The position numbers were made by a program, and so were the translations under genes. Positions 1 through 7,782 of a stretch of 64,000 nt of DNA are shown one piece after another. Numbering within the stretch: position 1 is the stretch's first letter; every line of letters starts with the position of its first letter. Below the pieces are notes generated by a model. It was not told the DNA's origin, ran no database searches, and was given only the letters and a program-made list of their open reading frames with translations. Where the stretch lies: NCBI GenBank assembly GCA_047973435.1, contig JBKECA010000342.1:1-64000 (forward strand). The letters are read 5' to 3'. The stretch is from JBKECA01 sp047973435 (GTDB lineage: Bacteria; Planctomycetota; Planctomycetia; Planctomycetales; Planctomycetaceae).

Positions 1-217
1 CGCCGATCCACTTGGTCGCGGTTGACCGCTGTGGCGCCACAGGAGCCGCCTGAGCTACCGGCGCCGCTGACGCTGCAGGACCGGCTGTCGGTGCGGCAAC
101 GGGTGGAGCCGTCGCGGACGCCGGGGCCGGTTCCTTCCCGCCGCATCCCGAGACCATCAGAAGTCCGCAGCAGGCGGTTGTGATTCCGGCACTGCGAACG
201 CGAATCCGTAACGACAT
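1..217 (-). CDS. lipoprotein, N-terminal fragment
   Basis: The reading frame runs off the left edge, so only about 72 residues are visible. It opens with a charged stretch and a short hydrophobic core, then a lipobox (LMVSGC) that puts the lipidated cysteine near residue 25. After it comes a low-complexity stretch rich in Ala, Pro, Thr and Val, which looks like a flexible tether. The ATG at 217 is preferred because a GGGAG sits 7 bases before it; another in-frame ATG at 223 is too close to that site. The protein is probably anchored in the membrane facing the periplasm. Its function cannot be judged because the folded part lies outside the window. Confidence 0.7.
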   Translation of the reverse strand, partial: MSLRIRVRSAGITTACCGLLMVSGCGGKEPAPASATAPPVAAPTAGPAASAAPVAQAAPVAPQRSTATKWIG

Positions 218-578
218 ACTCATGCTCCCGCGAAAGCGGACCATTGTTGGGCAGTTAACACTGACTGCGCGATTATCGAGTCGGAGAAACCGCATTTCAA
301 TCCCGATCCGATTCGGTACGGTGACTGCCCTTTCATGACGGGGCCAGGTGCGAATACAGACCAGCGTCCCGGACTCTACGCCACAAGACGATCCCATGTC
401 GAATGAGGCACCGAGGTTTCCGCGACGCATTTTGCGGCGAATTGTCGCACCAGCTGGAAAGTGGCAGCGACTCTGGGGCTCTTCCCGTACGGTTCCTTCA
501 GATGGCTCCGTCGCATTAGACTCCGCGCCGGGAACTGCCCACCACTCACGAAGTTGGCTTGAACTGAGGTCTTCTCCC
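218..578. other. spacer between divergent genes
   Basis: This stretch lies between the divergent lipoprotein and oxidoreductase genes and should hold both promoters. The frame of the oxidoreductase stays open back to a GTG at 348, but that extension has no signal-peptide character and is rich in Arg, Ser and Pro, so I treat it as non-coding. I see no RNA gene or strong hairpin. Confidence 0.45.
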
Positions 579-2663
579 ATGTCGCGAATTGCTGCCTGTC
601 TGTTGCTGCTCCTAGTCTCTACGCCACCGGTGTCCGCCGCGGATCGGGTCGTCGCGGACCAGTACGACGTCGTGATTTACGGTGCGACCAGTGCCGGGAT
701 TGCCGCAGCAGTGCAGGTGCAGCGGATGGGCAAGTCAGTCGTGGTCGTCGGGCCGGACAAGCATCTTGGAGGACTCACTGCTGGCGGACTCGGCTGGACC
801 GACTCTGGCAAGAAGGACGCCATTGGCGGCATCGCCCGCGAGTTCTACAGCCGAGTCTGGCAGCATTACCAACAGCCCGAGACCTGGCGCTGGCAGGCGA
901 AGTCCGAATTCGGCAATCGCAACCAAAGTCCCCCCGGCAAAGATGGCGACAGCGGCACAATGTGGGTCTTCGAACCGCATGTGGCTGAAGATGTCTACGA
1001 GGAACTGGTTGCGGAATTTCACATTCCAGTGCATCGGGACGAATGGCTGAACCGTGCGGCCGGGAAAGGTGTCGAGCTGAAGAATGGCCGCATTGCCGCT
1101 ATCACGATGCTGAGCGGCAAGATCTACCGTGGCAAGATGTTCATCGACGCCACCTACGAAGGGGACCTGCTGGCGGCGGCCGGCGTCAACTTCCACGTTG
1201 GCCGAGAGGCCAACAGCGTTTATGGCGAGACTTGGAACGGCATCCAGGTTGGCATTCTGCATCACAAGCACTGGTTCCTGAAGCCCGTTGACCCCTACGT
1301 CATTCCGGGCGATCCGAACAGCGGACTGCTCCCGCGTGTGAGCGCCGAACCGCCGGGCGAAAGAGGGGCCGGCGACCATCGCGTGCAGGCGTATTGTTAT
1401 CGAATGTGTCTGACCGATCATGACCCCAATCGCATTCCCTTCTCGCAGCCTCAGGGCTACGACGCAGGGCAGTACGAATTGTTGCTTCGCGTTTTTGCCA
1501 CCGGCTGGCGTGAGCACTTCGGCAAGTTCGACCGCATTCAGAACTTCAAGACCGACACCAACAATCACGGCGCCTTCAGTACCGACAATATCGGCTTCAA
1601 CTACGACTACCCCACGGCCAGCTACGCACGCCGGGCCGAAATCCTGAAGGAGCACACCACCTACCAGCAGGGGCTGATGTACTTTATGGCCAACGATCCG
1701 CGCGTGCCGGCCGACGTCCGCACGGCAATGGCCAAATGGGGCCTGCCGAAGGACGAGTTCCTCGACAACGGAGGCTGGCCGCATCAAATCTACGTCCGCG
1801 AGGCACGCCGCATGATTGGCGAGTACGTCATGACGGAGCACGACACGCTCGACAAGAAGGTCACTCCCGATTCGGTCGGCATGGGCTCGTACACACTCGA
1901 CTCCCATAACGTGCAGCGGTACGTCACGGCGGATGGTCATGTCCAGAACGAGGGGGATATCGGTGTCGGCGTGCCGCGACCCTACGAGATCGCCTACGGC
2001 TCAATCGTGCCGAAGAAAGCCCAATGTCAGAACCTGCTTGTGCCGGTCTGCGTTTCATCGAGCCACATTGCGTTTGGCTCGATCCGTATGGAACCGGTGT
2101 TCATGATTCTGGGACAATCCGCCGCCACGGCCGCGGTACTGTCGATCGATGCCAATCTCGCCGTGCAGGATCTGCCCTATGAGCAATTGCGAGTACGCTT
2201 GCTGCAGGACAAGCAGGTGCTTGATCTGCACGACCCGGATGCGACCCTGTCCCGAGACTTTCCCGGTGTTGTGGTGGACGACGCCAGCGCCAAGTTGACC
2301 GGCGTCTGGAGTTCCTCATCGACCAAGCGGCCGTTCGTCGACGCTGGCTACCAGCACGACCAGAACAGCGGCAAAGGTGAGAAGACCGCGAGATTCGAGA
2401 CCGAGCTGAAACCGGGTCGCGCAGAGGTGCGGCTGTTCTACACCGCCATGGCCAACCGGGCGACGAATGTCCCGGTGACGATCCATCATCTCGGCGGAGC
2501 GACGCAGGTCGTCGTGAACCAACAGGAAAAGCCCGCCGGGGATGGATTGTCGCTCAGCCTGGGGTCGTTCGATTTCGACGGCCCGGCGGCCGTCGAAATC
2601 TCCAACACCGGGACCGACGGCTACGTCGTGATCGACGCTGTGCAATGGCTGCCGCAGGAATAA
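579..2663 (+). CDS. secreted FAD-dependent oxidoreductase with golvesin-like C-terminal domain
   Basis: A 694-residue exported flavoprotein of the FAD_oxidored type. The start at 579 is chosen because it opens directly on a signal peptide (hydrophobic LLLLLV core, VSA cleavage near residue 20), with TGAGGT about 10 bases upstream; a GTG at 348 would add 77 unlikely residues. The Rossmann motif VVIYGATSAG lies at residues 31-40 and is followed by GGLTAGGLGWTD, typical of this family. The last 130 residues form a beta-rich golvesin/xanthan-lyase-like module (DAGYQHDQNSGKGEK, ending in VIDAVQWLP). The same module occurs in the PSCyt protein at 4630-7524. The substrate is unknown; planctomycete relatives often lie near polysaccharide-degradation genes. 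It is followed by crcB about 100 bases on. Confidence 0.85.
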   Translation: MSRIAACLLLLLVSTPPVSAADRVVADQYDVVIYGATSAGIAAAVQVQRMGKSVVVVGPDKHLGGLTAGGLGWTDSGKKDAIGGIAREFYSRVWQHYQQPETWRWQAKSEFGNRNQSPPGKDGDSGTMWVFEPHVAEDVYEELVAEFHIPVHRDEWLNRAAGKGVELKNGRIAAITMLSGKIYRGKMFIDATYEGDLLAAAGVNFHVGREANSVYGETWNGIQVGILHHKHWFLKPVDPYVIPGDPNSGLLPRVSAEPPGERGAGDHRVQAYCYRMCLTDHDPNRIPFSQPQGYDAGQYELLLRVFATGWREHFGKFDRIQNFKTDTNNHGAFSTDNIGFNYDYPTASYARRAEILKEHTTYQQGLMYFMANDPRVPADVRTAMAKWGLPKDEFLDNGGWPHQIYVREARRMIGEYVMTEHDTLDKKVTPDSVGMGSYTLDSHNVQRYVTADGHVQNEGDIGVGVPRPYEIAYGSIVPKKAQCQNLLVPVCVSSSHIAFGSIRMEPVFMILGQSAATAAVLSIDANLAVQDLPYEQLRVRLLQDKQVLDLHDPDATLSRDFPGVVVDDASAKLTGVWSSSSTKRPFVDAGYQHDQNSGKGEKTARFETELKPGRAEVRLFYTAMANRATNVPVTIHHLGGATQVVVNQQEKPAGDGLSLSLGSFDFDGPAAVEISNTGTDGYVVIDAVQWLPQE
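2266..2657 (+). other. golvesin/xanthan-lyase-like domain of the FAD protein
   Basis: This segment encodes the C-terminal domain of the oxidoreductase, from VVVDDAS to VIDAVQWLP. It aligns by eye over its full length with a domain inside the convergent PSCyt protein. Both share DAGY.HD.NSG.GEK, the VPVTI strand, VNQQ and the closing VIDAVQ.LP. The fold is expected to be a secreted beta-sandwich accessory or binding domain. Confidence 0.75.
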
Positions 2664-2765
2664 CAGCACGGTTTATGAATGCATCTCGGTCGTCCGCCCG
2701 CTGGGCAGCTTGATTCGTTCGACACATCAAATAACTCGCCACGGTTAGAACTCCCGGCCCAACAA

Positions 2766-3164
2766 ATGCCCGCCTCGGACCAATTGTCGACATTGGCGGC
2801 TGTCGCGCTGGGAGGAGCGATCGGCGCTGTTGCGCGGTACGGTATCACTGTGGTCGCATTGGGTGCGTTTCCCCGCTTCGGTCCAGCAGGGACGTTGATC
2901 GCAAATGTGCTCGGATGTGGGTTGATTGGCGTGGCGATGGTTCTAGCGCAGTCGCAATTGCTGTCCGAGTTGCAACGCCAGCTCTGTGTGACAGGGTTCC
3001 TGGGAGCATTGACGACCTTTTCGACATACAGCTACCAGACGATCGAGCTGGCCCGCGAAGGTCGCTTTGCTTTGGCGATGTTCAACCTGCTGAGCAATCT
3101 CGTCCTGGGGTTCCTGGCGGTCGCCGTCGGCCTGTGGTTGGGTCGGAGGATCGTCGGGGGCTGA
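2766..3164 (+). CDS. crcB: fluoride ion channel CrcB/Fluc
   Basis: A 132-residue, four-helix membrane protein of the usual Fluc length. It forms a dual-topology dimer that exports fluoride. Key family residues are visible: GGAIGAVARYG (R24, Y25), GTLIANVLG with the pore-lining N47, and TTFSTYSYQT at 83-92, which holds the central Na+ site and the phenylalanine/tyrosine track. The ATG at 2766 is chosen because the first transmembrane helix starts right after it; the upstream 29 codons are polar and unlike the family. It lies between the oxidoreductase and the convergent DUF1501 gene, ending 13 bases from the latter. No fluoride riboswitch is apparent upstream. Confidence 0.93.
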   Translation: MPASDQLSTLAAVALGGAIGAVARYGITVVALGAFPRFGPAGTLIANVLGCGLIGVAMVLAQSQLLSELQRQLCVTGFLGALTTFSTYSYQTIELAREGRFALAMFNLLSNLVLGFLAVAVGLWLGRRIVGG

Positions 3165-3177
3165 GCATCGGAACCGG

Positions 3178-4608
3178 TCAGCTCAGTAGACCATGCACGA
3201 CCTCGCCCGCGACGTCGGTCAGCCGGAAGTCGCGACCGGCATAGCGGTAGGTGAGCCGTAAGTGGTCGATGCCCAGCAGATGGAGAATCGTGGCGTGCAG
3301 GTCGTGCATGTGAATCTTGTTCTCGACCGCCTGGTGGCCAAAATCGTCCGTACGACCGTAGGAGAGTCCCGATTGCACTCCGCCTCCCGCCAGCCACATT
3401 GTGAAGCCGCTGGGGTTGTGATCGCGTCCAGTGCCGTTGCTTTGGGAATAGGGGGTCCGTCCAAACTCCCCTCCCCACCAGACCAGCGTGTCCTCCAGTA
3501 ATCCCCGACGGTGCAGGTCCGCCAGCAGCCCGGCGATGGGACGGTCCACCTTGCGGGCATGTTCGGCATGTTTGGGCAGGTTGGAGTGCTGGTCCCAGGC
3601 GGGGTTGGCGGAATTGTCGCCATAGTTGACCTGAATGTACCGCACCCCGGCCTCGCACAATCGCCGAGCCAGCAGGCATTGTCGTCCGAAGCGATCGGTC
3701 TCCTGTTCACCAATGCCGTACAGGGAGTGAGTTTCGACCGTCTCTCCATCGAGTTCCAGCAGCTCGGGCGCGTGCGACTGCATCCGCCAGGCGAGTTCCA
3801 ATGACTCGATCACGGCATCCAGTTCCGCGCCGCCGCCGTGTTGCTGCAATTGGTGCTGGTTGAGTGCGCGGGTCAGTTCGAGTTGCTCCCGTTGCTGCTC
3901 GATGGTCCAACGGCTGTTGATCAGATTGTCCAGTTCCAGTCGGGGCGAATTGACATCTCCAATGGCGGTCCCTTGATGTCGCGGAGGGAGAAACGCCGTG
4001 CCGTAGTTTCGCGGACCACCGTTGCCCGCCGACGGAGCAATCGTGACAAACGACGGCAGATTACGATTCTCTGAACCGAGTCCGTAGCTGATCCACGAAC
4101 CCATTGACGGGCGGATGAAATTGGTGGCGCCACAGTGCAAAAACAGCGTCGCCGGGCCGTGGGCGACCCCTTCCGTATGTAGGGAATGGACCAGGCACAG
4201 CTGGTCGACATGCTGAGCCACGTGCGGAAACAGGTCAGACACCCAGCGACCTGACTCTCCGTACTGTCGGAACTCCCAAGGAGACTTCATCAGCTTGTGC
4301 GTTGAAGACTTCTGGCCCGTCTTGGCGCGGATGCGGTCGTCCTCGAAGGCGAACTGCTGGCCATCGCGCTTGGCAAGCAGCGGTTTGTGATCAAAGCTGT
4401 CGACGTGACTGGGGCCTCCCTGCATGAAGATAAAGATCACTCGCTTGACGCGGGCCGGATGATGCAGACCGTCGCGCAGCGGCGGCGTTGCTGACGTCGA
4501 CAATCCTCGCGACTCTGCCGCCAGCAGCGCTGACAGGGCCAAGGAACCAAAGCCGCAAGCGGTCCCGCGCAGGACGTCGCGACGTGATTGAAGTTCGGGG
4601 AGCAACAT
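3178..4608 (-). CDS. DUF1501 secreted protein (Tat signal)
   Basis: A 476-residue member of the DUF1501 family, which resembles alkaline phosphatase/sulfatase-fold proteins but has no established reaction. The N terminus carries a twin-arginine signal (SRRDVLRGTACGFGSLALSALLA), so it is probably exported folded. Typical family segments are RVIFIFMQGGPSHVDSFDHKP, GSWISYGLGSEN, and WWGGEFGRTPYSQ with GRDHNPSGFTMWLAGGGV. It lies 21 bases downstream of the PSCyt/DUF1549/DUF1553 gene on the same strand. This is the standard planctomycete two-gene arrangement, and the two products are presumed to act together outside the cytoplasm. Confidence 0.93.
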   Translation of the reverse strand: MLLPELQSRRDVLRGTACGFGSLALSALLAAESRGLSTSATPPLRDGLHHPARVKRVIFIFMQGGPSHVDSFDHKPLLAKRDGQQFAFEDDRIRAKTGQKSSTHKLMKSPWEFRQYGESGRWVSDLFPHVAQHVDQLCLVHSLHTEGVAHGPATLFLHCGATNFIRPSMGSWISYGLGSENRNLPSFVTIAPSAGNGGPRNYGTAFLPPRHQGTAIGDVNSPRLELDNLINSRWTIEQQREQLELTRALNQHQLQQHGGGAELDAVIESLELAWRMQSHAPELLELDGETVETHSLYGIGEQETDRFGRQCLLARRLCEAGVRYIQVNYGDNSANPAWDQHSNLPKHAEHARKVDRPIAGLLADLHRRGLLEDTLVWWGGEFGRTPYSQSNGTGRDHNPSGFTMWLAGGGVQSGLSYGRTDDFGHQAVENKIHMHDLHATILHLLGIDHLRLTYRYAGRDFRLTDVAGEVVHGLLS

Positions 4609-4629
4609 GGCAGGGACCTGCTTGCGCTG

Positions 4630-7524
4630 TCAGTGCAGAAATCGGAAATCCAGGGAACAGTACAATGACTGGACCACTTGAACCCAGCGCACTTCGGCGT
4701 CCGGCACATCGACTGCGTCCGGCGAAGCCAGAAACCGGGCGATGTCGCGGCGTTCGTCTGCACTGGGGGATCGACCGAGAAGTAACTGAAACAGGAGTTC
4801 AATTCTCCGTGCCCGCGTCAGATCGCGCTCAGCCAGCAACCGCTGGACAGTCTGCTCGGCCTGATGCATCAGCCAGGGGTTGTTTAACAGAAACAGACCC
4901 TGTGGCGCCACGCTGCTGGTTGAACGTCGGCCGGTGACCAGACTCGGATTGGCGCCGTCGAAAATCTGCTGTAGTGGCGGACGAGAGTTTCGCAATTGCG
5001 GCCAGTATATCGCTCGGCGCTGGCTATCGTGCTCGAATCCATAATCAGCCGACAGCTCAGCTGGAATGGTCGGACCTCCCAGGCTCAAGTCAAGCTGCCC
5101 CGCGGCCGACAGCACCGCGTCCTGCAGGCATTCCGCTTCGATCGGTTTGACGTTCATCCGCCACAGCAGGCGATTCTCGGGATCGACGTTCGCTGACGAC
5201 TCGGCAGGGGCGGAAGTGCGGCGATAAGTCTTAGTTCGCACGAGTTCGCGAATCAGTTGCTTTGTGGACCAGCCTTCGGCAATGAATCGGCCCGCCAGAT
5301 AATTGAGCAGTTCCGGGTGGGATGGCGATTCCCCTCGGGTGCCAAGGTTGTCCGGAGTCCGGACGAGGCCAACTCCGAACAGCCACTGCCAGACCCGATT
5401 GACATAGACCCGCGCCGGCAGCGGATTGGTTGGATCGGCCAGCCAGTCTCCCAGCTGTCGCCGGCCGCTTTGTTGCGTTGGCATCTCCGGCGTCGCTTCA
5501 CACTCGACGACCTGCAGGAACCCGCGCGGCACACGGGGCCCGGGGTTATGCAGGTTGCCGCGAATGTGCTGGAGCATGTCCTCGATTTCGGTTTCCTCTT
5601 CGACCGCCTGATAGAGCGGTCGCGCGGGGGCCGACTTCTTCAGCTCACGAAGATCCTTCGTCAACGCCTGCAACCGCTGCTTCAAGTGGTTGTTGCGAGC
5701 CTCATCGGCCGACGTGGTCGCCGCGGTTGGCGGAGAATTCCCTCCCCGCGGGGTCGCTTTCTCAGGCAGAAACTGGACCGCGTCGATAATGACATGCCCG
5801 TTCGCCTGTCGATTACTGACGATCACACGGGCCGGTGTGTCGGCAGCAAAGCGGTGCCGACCGAGCGAGATGAACAGCCCGTCAATCGGTGCCAGCTGCT
5901 GCTGATTGACTGTCGCGTATTCGTCGCCGTCCGCCGTCTCGATTGTGACCGGAACCTCACGACTGCGATTCGCCCCGTTGGTATAGGCCAGTCGCACTTC
6001 GTATTCACCATCGTGTGGCAGCAGGGTCTCGAAGGTCGCCGACTTTTCGCCGCAGCCGCTATTCAAGTCATGCCGATAGCCGGCATCGACATACGGCTTC
6101 ACCGACGTCGAGTCCATCCATTCCCCCGCCACGATGGCCTCGGCATCGTCAATCACAATGCCGGGTAAATCACGGCTGACGACGCGACGTTGAATCGCCG
6201 TTGTGGGCGACAACCGCTTCTTGAGTCGATCGACCTGCTGTTGGATTTCCACGGTACGGGCCTCCGCCGCGGCGACCAACCGCTCCTGGTCCGGCGGCAA
6301 TGGGAGCGGACGCTCCAGCCAGCGCGAGACGTTGGAGTGCTGCAGCGTCCGTGTGTTCCTCAGAATGCCCGCCAAGGCGTAGTAGTCGGCTGTGGGAATC
6401 GGATCGAACTTGTGATCGTGACACCGGGCACAGCCCAGTGTCTGTCCCAGCAGTCCTTCGCCAATCACGATCAGCTGTTCGTCGACCACATCCATCCGCA
6501 ACTGCTCTTTGTCCTGCTCCTCCAGATTGGCATCAGTCAATGTGAGGAAGGTGGTGGCGATCGACTGCCGCTGGCGTTCGTCGAGGCTGTCGGCCGGCAG
6601 CAAATCGCCGGCAATCTGTTCGCGCAGGAAGCGATTGAACGGCAAGTCGTTGTTGAAGGCGTCAATGACGTAGTCGCGATAGCGCCAGCTCTCGTGCTGT
6701 ACCAGTCCTCGCAATGTGACCGATTCGGCAAACCGCGCGATGTCCAACCAGTGTCGTCCCCAGCGAACACCAAACTGCGGCGAGGCCAGCAGTCGATCGA
6801 CGTAACGCTCCCAAGCGTCGGTGCGATCGTCGGATAGAAACTGCTGCATCTGCTCCGGTGTTGGAGGAAGACCAGTCAGGTCGAACGACAGCCGCCGCGC
6901 CCGAGTCGTCCGATCCGCTTCCGGTTGTGGCGTCAATCCCGCTGCGGAAAGGTTGCGGTCGATCCAGGCGTCGATCGCCGCTGGGCCGTCGGCCACCCCG
7001 AACGGCGCAGCAGGGGGAATGGTGAGCGACTGGTAGGCCCAATGCTGTCGCCCCGCCTTGATGTCGATACTCCGCGATGGAGCCGCAGCGGCACCATCAC
7101 GCGGGTCAGCGGCACCGCGCTCAATCCAGGTGGAGAAGTCGGCGATCACCTGTTCTGGAAGCTTGCCATCGGGGGGCATCTCGAACGATTCGTAGCGCAG
7201 CGACTCCAGCAGCAGACTGGCGTCTGGTTCGCCCGGAACAACCGCGGGCCCGCTTTCGCCCCCTTGCAGCAGACCCGACCGGGTATCGGTAAACAGACCG
7301 CCACGCAACTGCTTTTGTTTAGCTGCTTCCGAGCTGTGACAACGATAGCAATGTTCGATCAGCACCGGCCGGATGCGGGTTTCAAAAAACGTCACGTCCT
7401 CCGACGACCACTTCGGATCCTCCGCATTCGAGACCGGCTGCATCACCACCAGCGTCAGCGCTGTCAAGAGGAGCCGCCAGTGAGTACTGAGGCGCGGTCG
7501 TGGGTGTCGGTCTGTCTTTCGCAT
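4630..7524 (-). CDS. planctomycete cytochrome c protein, PSCyt1-DUF1549-golvesin-like-DUF1553
   Basis: A 964-residue secreted multidomain protein. A signal peptide ends near VSNA (residue 34), followed by the PSCyt1 domain with haem-binding CYRCH (C59, C62, H63) and the MPPDGKLP motif. The DUF1549 domain holds a second CARCHDHKFDP motif. A golvesin-like module (about residues 453-588) is inserted before DUF1553 (PARVYVNRVWQWLFG, GLFLLNNPWLMHQAEQTV). The ATG at 7524 is preferred over 7548 because AAGG precedes it and the signal peptide follows. It forms an operon with the DUF1501 gene 21 bases downstream. The function is unknown but probably redox-linked and periplasmic. Confidence 0.92.
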   Translation of the reverse strand: MRKTDRHPRPRLSTHWRLLLTALTLVVMQPVSNAEDPKWSSEDVTFFETRIRPVLIEHCYRCHSSEAAKQKQLRGGLFTDTRSGLLQGGESGPAVVPGEPDASLLLESLRYESFEMPPDGKLPEQVIADFSTWIERGAADPRDGAAAAPSRSIDIKAGRQHWAYQSLTIPPAAPFGVADGPAAIDAWIDRNLSAAGLTPQPEADRTTRARRLSFDLTGLPPTPEQMQQFLSDDRTDAWERYVDRLLASPQFGVRWGRHWLDIARFAESVTLRGLVQHESWRYRDYVIDAFNNDLPFNRFLREQIAGDLLPADSLDERQRQSIATTFLTLTDANLEEQDKEQLRMDVVDEQLIVIGEGLLGQTLGCARCHDHKFDPIPTADYYALAGILRNTRTLQHSNVSRWLERPLPLPPDQERLVAAAEARTVEIQQQVDRLKKRLSPTTAIQRRVVSRDLPGIVIDDAEAIVAGEWMDSTSVKPYVDAGYRHDLNSGCGEKSATFETLLPHDGEYEVRLAYTNGANRSREVPVTIETADGDEYATVNQQQLAPIDGLFISLGRHRFAADTPARVIVSNRQANGHVIIDAVQFLPEKATPRGGNSPPTAATTSADEARNNHLKQRLQALTKDLRELKKSAPARPLYQAVEEETEIEDMLQHIRGNLHNPGPRVPRGFLQVVECEATPEMPTQQSGRRQLGDWLADPTNPLPARVYVNRVWQWLFGVGLVRTPDNLGTRGESPSHPELLNYLAGRFIAEGWSTKQLIRELVRTKTYRRTSAPAESSANVDPENRLLWRMNVKPIEAECLQDAVLSAAGQLDLSLGGPTIPAELSADYGFEHDSQRRAIYWPQLRNSRPPLQQIFDGANPSLVTGRRSTSSVAPQGLFLLNNPWLMHQAEQTVQRLLAERDLTRARRIELLFQLLLGRSPSADERRDIARFLASPDAVDVPDAEVRWVQVVQSLYCSLDFRFLH
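5757..6168 (-). other. golvesin/xanthan-lyase-like domain inside the PSCyt protein
   Basis: This part of the PSCyt gene encodes a module running from IVIDDAEAIVAGEW to VIDAVQFLPEK. It is homologous by eye to the C-terminal domain of the FAD oxidoreductase across the locus. It sits between the DUF1549 and DUF1553 domains, a place where planctomycete PSCyt proteins often carry varied carbohydrate-binding-like inserts. Confidence 0.75.
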
Positions 7525-7782
7525 GGTCGCCTTTTGAATCGGTGCCACGCATCATCGCTGACTGTTGGGTTCCGATGCAACTTCACTCTCTTGCGCGGCA
7601 GGGTAAAGACCGTTTTCAAGCTGTATCGGCAATCCGTCGCAAAAAGAGTCCCGGATGCTGCGGCGCAGAGTTCGGAATCGACACGTCTTGCGGTGGAACA
7701 ACCGGGACGCTGACCTCCTTCCTTACTTTGACCAGCCATGAAAAGAGAGTCACCTTGTTTGCACCAACACGGTCACGGGGCG

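Noticed and set aside
348..578. Extended start of the FAD oxidoreductase at a GTG
   Set aside because: The added 77 residues are Arg/Ser/Pro-rich and lie before a clear signal peptide, which must be at the N terminus.
735..1940. Long open frames on the opposite strand of strong genes
   Set aside because: These are high-G+C shadow frames; they contain no domain and lie wholly inside recognised genes.
2664..2765. Fluoride riboswitch ahead of crcB
   Set aside because: I looked for the conserved riboswitch core and saw no matching pattern.
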